Assembly (NCBI GenBank): GCA_963789215.1
Contig: CAWBJY010000015.1
Span: forward strand, 186,001 to 250,000
Direction: 5' to 3'
DNA: 64,000 nucleotides
Source of the DNA: Phormidesmis sp963789215
GTDB taxonomy: Bacteria > Cyanobacteriota > Cyanobacteriia > Phormidesmidales > Phormidesmidaceae
Positions 59,725 through 64,000 of the stretch are shown here, piece by piece. The notes below the pieces were generated by a model. The model was not told the origin of the DNA, did no database searches, and was given only the letters and a program-made list of their open reading frames with translations. The translations under genes and the position numbers were made by a program. The number at the start of each line of letters is the position of its first letter. The stretch's first letter is position 1.

Positions 59725-61755
59725 TTATTCGCTATCTGTCACCGGCTCAAAACGATACTGTTTGCTTGAAGCATCGTCATGAGTAACTTCTACGAGTTGT
59801 GATGAAATGGGCCGATCTCCGTTTCGCGAGAACCGCACCTCGCTGGAGGCACCCGGCGCTGAGAAAGAGTCACTGGATAGAATTTTCTGTAAATCAGTTC
59901 GGGTTGGATTAGCACTACTTTGCTCAAGCGCCTCTATCCAGGCTTGAGTCGCATCGTAAGCCATCGCGGTCACCCAGTTCACCTCTGCATTCCATAGCTG
60001 CTGAGACTGCTGAATAAATTCGGATTGAGGATCGACAGACCCAATGTGCCAAAAAGCACCTACAACCATCCCTTCGAACTCTTCTTCTAGGACGGTGCTC
60101 GAATACGCTACGTCACCCCCCATCAGTTTCAGCGGTTCTGCCGCAACGAAGTTTCGTTGAGCGATGGGGAAGACATTTTTTTGAAGAGCTTCAAAATCAG
60201 TGGGTACAACCATCAACAGTTCAGCGCCCTGTTCGACAGCCTGCTCAAATGCCTGTTTAGGATTAAAGTTTTTCTGCGACCAGTCCAGATCGGCCACAAC
60301 CTCTCCTTGTTCTGCCAGAATATAGTCCTCAAACTCCGACTTCAGAGAGCTACTGTAAGAATTTTCACTGTTATAGAAAACGGCAACGCGATTGGTACCC
60401 CAAACATTGAGGGCATAGTTTGCTAGCGCTTTTCCAGTAACTGCATCGCTAGGACTAGTGCGGAAAACATAATTGTTGTTAATCTTAGAGATGTCTACCG
60501 AAGAACTAAGCGCAATAATTGCCAGCTTTGCCTGCTCGTAAGTCTCTTCTGCACTCAAGGTTACAGAGCTATAGTAATGCCCAACAACGCCCAGAATATC
60601 ACCATTCTTAGCTATTGTCTCAGCGAGTTGAGGCGCGGTCTTTGCGTCCCCAGCGTCGTTTACAATCACCACCTTGAGCGGAACACCATTGATCCCGCCG
60701 TTTTCATTAATCTTATTTTGAGCTTGAGCTACGCCGCGCAACATGCCTTGTGCAGCAGGCAAATCGTCGGAGATAGGCACTGCCGCCGCCAGGGTATAGC
60801 TACGGCCTGAACCGTTGGCGTCAATCCGAGCGTTGTTTAGATAAATTAACGTTTCGGGAGCGTTTTTGTAGTAACTTAAGGCCTCTTCAAAGTAGCCAAC
60901 CGCATTTGAATAGTTCTCTGCGGCGATCGCACTTACGCCGCTAGCCTTAGCCGCCCGAAAACCAGCGTTTTCATCTTCAATCTCTTCTTTGGATATCAGC
61001 GTTTTCTCACCAAAACTCATCTGCTGCGCTAGTTCACTAGTCACTACGCTAGGCTCCACTGCTACATCAACCTGCCCGCTATCTTCTGTCGAGGCCACGT
61101 CCGACTCGCTGAACCAATTTTGACAAGTGAAGAGCGTTGCTAGCACTAGCAGTCCGGCAGCAGCGGAGCCTATAACGCGCCGATTTAAATTAGTCGGAGA
61201 GGATTTCTTAAGAACCAGCACAGATTGCGCTTTAGAGGATATCTCTTGCACCAAACTGACGGATTGACGACTTAAGTCGTCTAGCGACTGAGTAATCCAA
61301 GCTCGACTAAATATAGCTCCGTAAATTGGGTTATGAATATAAACAATATTTTCCTGATTTCTAACAAGTGAGGCGTTCAACAACATCTGTATCTCAGCGC
61401 TGCCGTCAGCGAGAACGTCTTCTGAACCTAGAATGCTGTACAGTTTTAGCAATATCTTACTTTTCTCTGGATCGCTAAGAATTTTATTTTCTAAGGGTTT
61501 GAAGTAGTCGGCACCAGCATTGCTTTGCCAGTCTTCTATAATATGTGAACGCACAAATTCTTCTACCTGATGCTTTTCTTCCCCACCAGAAATCCTAAAC
61601 TCGCGACTGATAATAAGGTTGAGAATTAGCTCTGTTAAGTCAGGTGCGCTATTTGTCAAAGTGCGCACATTGAGGATAACAGCAGTCGGGTTATCAACTA
61701 TTTTCTGCTGTGAATTCTTGGCTATAAAGCCATCGGAGATACTTCGAAGATTCAT
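59725..61755 (-). CDS. membrane receptor: STAND-type winged-helix remnant + TM + TPR-like + LivK-type ligand-binding domain
   Basis: A 676-residue multidomain protein. Residues about 40-155 match the winged-helix tail seen after STAND/AAA-like ATPases in cyanobacteria (VEEFVRSHIIEDWQSNAGAD, LLNASLVRNQENIVYIHNPI, YGAIFSRAWI), but no P-loop precedes it. A single span lies at about 194-212 after RR. A TPR-like pair occurs at about 270-310. From about 320 to 650 there is a periplasmic-binding type I fold (branched-chain amino-acid-receptor-like; VAQAQNKINENGGINGVPLK, GVVGHYYSSVTLSAEETYEQ, VFRTSPSDAVTGKALANYAL). The topology would be N-in, sensor outside. It is the third gene of a three-gene operon. 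Confidence 0.8.
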   Translation of the reverse strand: MNLRSISDGFIAKNSQQKIVDNPTAVILNVRTLTNSAPDLTELILNLIISREFRISGGEEKHQVEEFVRSHIIEDWQSNAGADYFKPLENKILSDPEKSKILLKLYSILGSEDVLADGSAEIQMLLNASLVRNQENIVYIHNPIYGAIFSRAWITQSLDDLSRQSVSLVQEISSKAQSVLVLKKSSPTNLNRRVIGSAAAGLLVLATLFTCQNWFSESDVASTEDSGQVDVAVEPSVVTSELAQQMSFGEKTLISKEEIEDENAGFRAAKASGVSAIAAENYSNAVGYFEEALSYYKNAPETLIYLNNARIDANGSGRSYTLAAAVPISDDLPAAQGMLRGVAQAQNKINENGGINGVPLKVVIVNDAGDAKTAPQLAETIAKNGDILGVVGHYYSSVTLSAEETYEQAKLAIIALSSSVDISKINNNYVFRTSPSDAVTGKALANYALNVWGTNRVAVFYNSENSYSSSLKSEFEDYILAEQGEVVADLDWSQKNFNPKQAFEQAVEQGAELLMVVPTDFEALQKNVFPIAQRNFVAAEPLKLMGGDVAYSSTVLEEEFEGMVVGAFWHIGSVDPQSEFIQQSQQLWNAEVNWVTAMAYDATQAWIEALEQSSANPTRTDLQKILSSDSFSAPGASSEVRFSRNGDRPISSQLVEVTHDDASSKQYRFEPVTDSE

Positions 61756-61825
61756 AATTATTTCACCAAGCCGTTATTTATATTGCGATTAAAGTTGGTA
61801 ATACGATAGAGTCAGCATTTGGAAA

Positions 61826-63277
61826 TTAAACATCTAATGAATAGGCTAGAAATCTATCTTCTACATCAGTTGATGCAATGCTGTTACTCTGCATCCACAG
61901 CATCGCTGCCTGCAGCTCTTGACTGTTGAGCAGATAGCTATCATTTTGACAGCCGGAGTCAAGCCAGTCGATGAATTTTTGAGCATAGGGACGCGAAGAC
62001 AAGATGATGCGCTCTACCCAATCTTCGTTAAACACAGATTGATAGATGCAGTTACGAACTCTAATTTCACCAGATCGCTCAACGACCATCCCGATCTCTT
62101 CTAAAAAGCGGATGCCCTCACGGATCTCATTGCCCGCTAGGCTAACTTCTTGCTGCTTGAGCACCGTTCTATAGCTAAACAGCGGCCAAAAAGAATTCCG
62201 GCTCTCGTTTCTGACTATCAGGGCATAAAGCCCATGAAAGTGTTGAGCTATCTCTGGATTTTCAGAATCTTTAGTGAAGTATCTTTTAACCACGTCCCTT
62301 ATCTTCTGGCTCTCTTCGCCCTTTAAAACATCAGCGTCACTGGCTGTCAGGAGTTCGCACATCTTTTGAGTCAAAAAGGGCTGGCATTCTGTCCACGACA
62401 AAATCTCCTTAAATGCCACGTAGGGGTTTTCTACTTTGTCTCTTAAACGAGCCCAGTTGTTTTTAGCCAGCTCAACAACGGCTCTTTGATCTTCTACGGG
62501 AACTGCGCTATCTCTACTCATTTCTGCTACGATGCTGGTTACTAAAAAAATGCGCTCTTGTTCGTCTATGCCGTTGCTGCTAGACCAGTCAATGGCTTGT
62601 TGCAGCAAATTATCCCTCAGTAGCAGGATTGTTCGCTTACCGTTAGACGCCAACCAAGCTCGAACTGCTTTCTCGTAATGCGGCTTTAACAGCGCTTCGT
62701 CGCCTGACCAAAGCTGACCAAAACGGTCTGGCCAAGTTCGCTCAGCATCTGAGACAATGCTCTCAACCAGGAAAAAGTGCTCTACACTCTCAGGTGAAAT
62801 CGCATCAATGCTACGAATAGCGCTGCCTAGAACCTCACCTGAGAGTAGCTTCGAACTATCCTGAAAACCGCTATTTTGCCAGTCGGAAATAGCCTGATCG
62901 TAAGCAGACAAAATAGGGGCGGGCACTCTAGGATTTCGATCGCGTTTATAAGCCACTGTCTCAGCAGATGCCTGGGTGTCTTCTTCCTCTGTAAGTGCCG
63001 CTTGCCAATCAAGACGACCAGCAGGCTGAGTAACACTATTTGCATCTTGATGCTGGCTTTTGTGGAGTGCCTCCAATACGACAGTATCGCCAGGATTAGA
63101 AACCAAATTTCTTTCGCCCGACAAAATTTCTCTCTTGCATTCTTCGATCTGCTTCTTTAAGTCAAACTTCCGATTGGGATCGGATGTTAGCGATCTTTCA
63201 TACTCGTAGTTTGCAAGCCGATCGCGCCAATTGTCTAGCGTAGCCTGCATCATTTTTATTCTTGATGCTTCTGACAC
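61826..63277 (-). CDS. coiled-coil adaptor with STAND-type helical repeats and winged helix, no ATPase
   Basis: A 483-residue soluble protein. Residues 1-55 form a coiled coil (RDRLANYEYERSLTSDPNRK, FDLKKQIEECKREI) like the effector-associated adaptor domains of cyanobacterial conflict systems. Two helical repeats (about 128-175, SDWQNSGFQDSSKLLSGEVL; about 195-245, RAWLASNGKRTILLLRDNLL) are followed by the post-ATPase region ILSWTECQPFLTQKMCELLT and winged helix GMVVERSGEIRVRNCIYQSV, then a third repeat DWLDSGCQNDSYLLNSQELQ. No Walker motif is present. It starts 4 bp after the upstream gene. Confidence 0.78.
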   Translation of the reverse strand: MSEASRIKMMQATLDNWRDRLANYEYERSLTSDPNRKFDLKKQIEECKREILSGERNLVSNPGDTVVLEALHKSQHQDANSVTQPAGRLDWQAALTEEEDTQASAETVAYKRDRNPRVPAPILSAYDQAISDWQNSGFQDSSKLLSGEVLGSAIRSIDAISPESVEHFFLVESIVSDAERTWPDRFGQLWSGDEALLKPHYEKAVRAWLASNGKRTILLLRDNLLQQAIDWSSSNGIDEQERIFLVTSIVAEMSRDSAVPVEDQRAVVELAKNNWARLRDKVENPYVAFKEILSWTECQPFLTQKMCELLTASDADVLKGEESQKIRDVVKRYFTKDSENPEIAQHFHGLYALIVRNESRNSFWPLFSYRTVLKQQEVSLAGNEIREGIRFLEEIGMVVERSGEIRVRNCIYQSVFNEDWVERIILSSRPYAQKFIDWLDSGCQNDSYLLNSQELQAAMLWMQSNSIASTDVEDRFLAYSLDV

Positions 63278-63281
63278 TTTT

Positions 63282-63767
63282 TTACTTCCGAATCCAGCTT
63301 TTAATCGATGTCCAAGCTTCCTGCATGACCTTTGCCGTATCCAGTTCTAGCTCGTAAGACGCGATCGCAGGAATCAGAGGTAGCGCGATCTTTAGCTTGG
63401 CAGAAGCCGACTTGTCTTCGCCTAACTTGGCGCGAATATCTTGCAATAGCGGCACAAGCCCTGGCGGATAATTAGCCGAGGACGTTTGTTCTATTGAGAC
63501 AACGGCAAACTCTATTTGCCGCAGATAACGCTCAGCAGTTGAGTCAGGGATAACAATTGCTTCGGGTGGATACAAGCTCCAATATTCTGACTCATAGCGT
63601 CGGATACTAGGCCAAATCTCTTGAATAATTCGCTGCTTCATTTCAAACTTTACAAGCGGACTAGAACTGAGCGCTAACTCTTTCTCAAACGCCGCCAGTT
63701 TTTGATTTAGCAGTTCCAGTACATTTGCTAGCTCTCTAATCTTGGATTCATGCTTGGAATGCCCCAC
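63282..63767 (-). CDS. small coiled-coil adaptor (effector-associated-domain-like)
   Basis: A 161-residue protein that opens the operon. Residues about 10-55 are a coiled coil of the same kind as the next gene (LNQKLAAFEKELALSSSPLV, KFEMKQRIIQEIW), followed by a linker. The C-terminal 45 residues SASAKLKIALPLIPAIASYE and LELDTAKVMQEAWTSIKSWI resemble the tail found on small adaptor proteins beside STAND genes in cyanobacteria. The shared N-terminal coil suggests homotypic pairing with the 483-residue protein. Confidence 0.72.
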   Translation of the reverse strand: MGHSKHESKIRELANVLELLNQKLAAFEKELALSSSPLVKFEMKQRIIQEIWPSIRRYESEYWSLYPPEAIVIPDSTAERYLRQIEFAVVSIEQTSSANYPPGLVPLLQDIRAKLGEDKSASAKLKIALPLIPAIASYELELDTAKVMQEAWTSIKSWIRK

Positions 63768-64000
63768 TTTTCCTCTTAGCCCAATATTAAGTATAGTTTT
63801 CTGCCTGTACCGCTAGCAATCAGCCAGTATTTCTGCAAAGCTACCATTTTCCAACTTCATAATAAAGATTTAGAAAGAAAGTTAGCGGTTGCGAACGTTG
63901 ATCACAGGTGAAAAGCAAGCGTTTACATAGATAAGGATGCTCAGTACGATAGGCACAAAACTTAGTAGATCGTATTGACGAATTCAACCGCGATTATGCC
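63768..64000. other. upstream region of the three-gene operon, window edge
   Basis: This is presumably the promoter region of the leftward operon. No gene start or strong motif is visible before the window ends. Confidence 0.4.

Noticed and set aside
59600..59782. 60-residue open frame between ureD2 and the receptor gene
   Set aside because: It runs into the opposing, well-supported 676-residue gene, has no ribosome-binding site, and has no conserved motif.

Overview
The window is cyanobacterial chromosome. It carries psbK next to tgt, a plastoquinone-type solanesyl diphosphate synthase, a SpkB-type kinase with pentapeptide repeats, a CmpA/NrtA-like ABC system, and very frequent GCGATCGC (HIP1) octamers, including inside genes. 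There is no phage, plasmid replication or transposase gene. The species cannot be named from sequence alone; a Leptolyngbya/Synechococcus-like lineage would fit.

Positions 1-29000 are mostly housekeeping: an alpha/beta hydrolase, a Nit-type amidase, a Na+/H+ antiporter, murI, sds, a CYTH phosphatase, leuD, cobS, tgt-psbK, a TPR protein, a SpkB-like kinase, pheT facing dnaX, a SAM hydrolase, a ferredoxin-like protein, a LuxR-type response regulator, tRNA-Thr(TGT), a Rieske ferredoxin, mrp-rodA and an NTF2-like protein. At 27788-29879 a PAS histidine kinase and an AraC-type response regulator are divergent.

Positions 30165-59563 form a nitrogen-scavenging island. It holds a cyanate ABC transporter with cyanase (cynA-cynB-cynD-cynS), urease cluster 1 (ureA-ureB-ureG-ureD-ureE-ureF, an inverted EamA transporter, then ureC), an extra urea/amide-type binding protein, aliphatic amidase amiE facing fmdB-fmdA, a complete urea/amide ABC transporter urtABCDE, and urease cluster 2 (a MetX-like hydrolase, then ureA2-ureB2-ureC2-ureD2, without E, F or G). 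Cyanate, urea, formamide and short amides would all be imported or hydrolysed to ammonia. Two transcription units (urtABCDE and fmdAB) have textbook NtcA-activated promoters: GTA-N8-TAC, then 22 or 23 bp, then TAN3T. This ties the island to nitrogen limitation.

Positions 59725-63767 hold a three-gene operon read leftward. Two proteins begin with coiled coils like the effector-associated adaptors of cyanobacterial STAND/conflict systems. Two carry the winged-helix tail usually found behind a STAND ATPase but have no P-loop. The last gene adds a membrane span, a TPR-like segment and a periplasmic LivK-type ligand-binding domain. This looks like an ATPase-less, ligand-sensing variant and is the best candidate for an undescribed system.

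Throughout the window, unrelated sequences are duplicated as 12-16 bp (mostly 15 bp) tandem repeats at gene edges. The coding starts of both ureD paralogues are affected.
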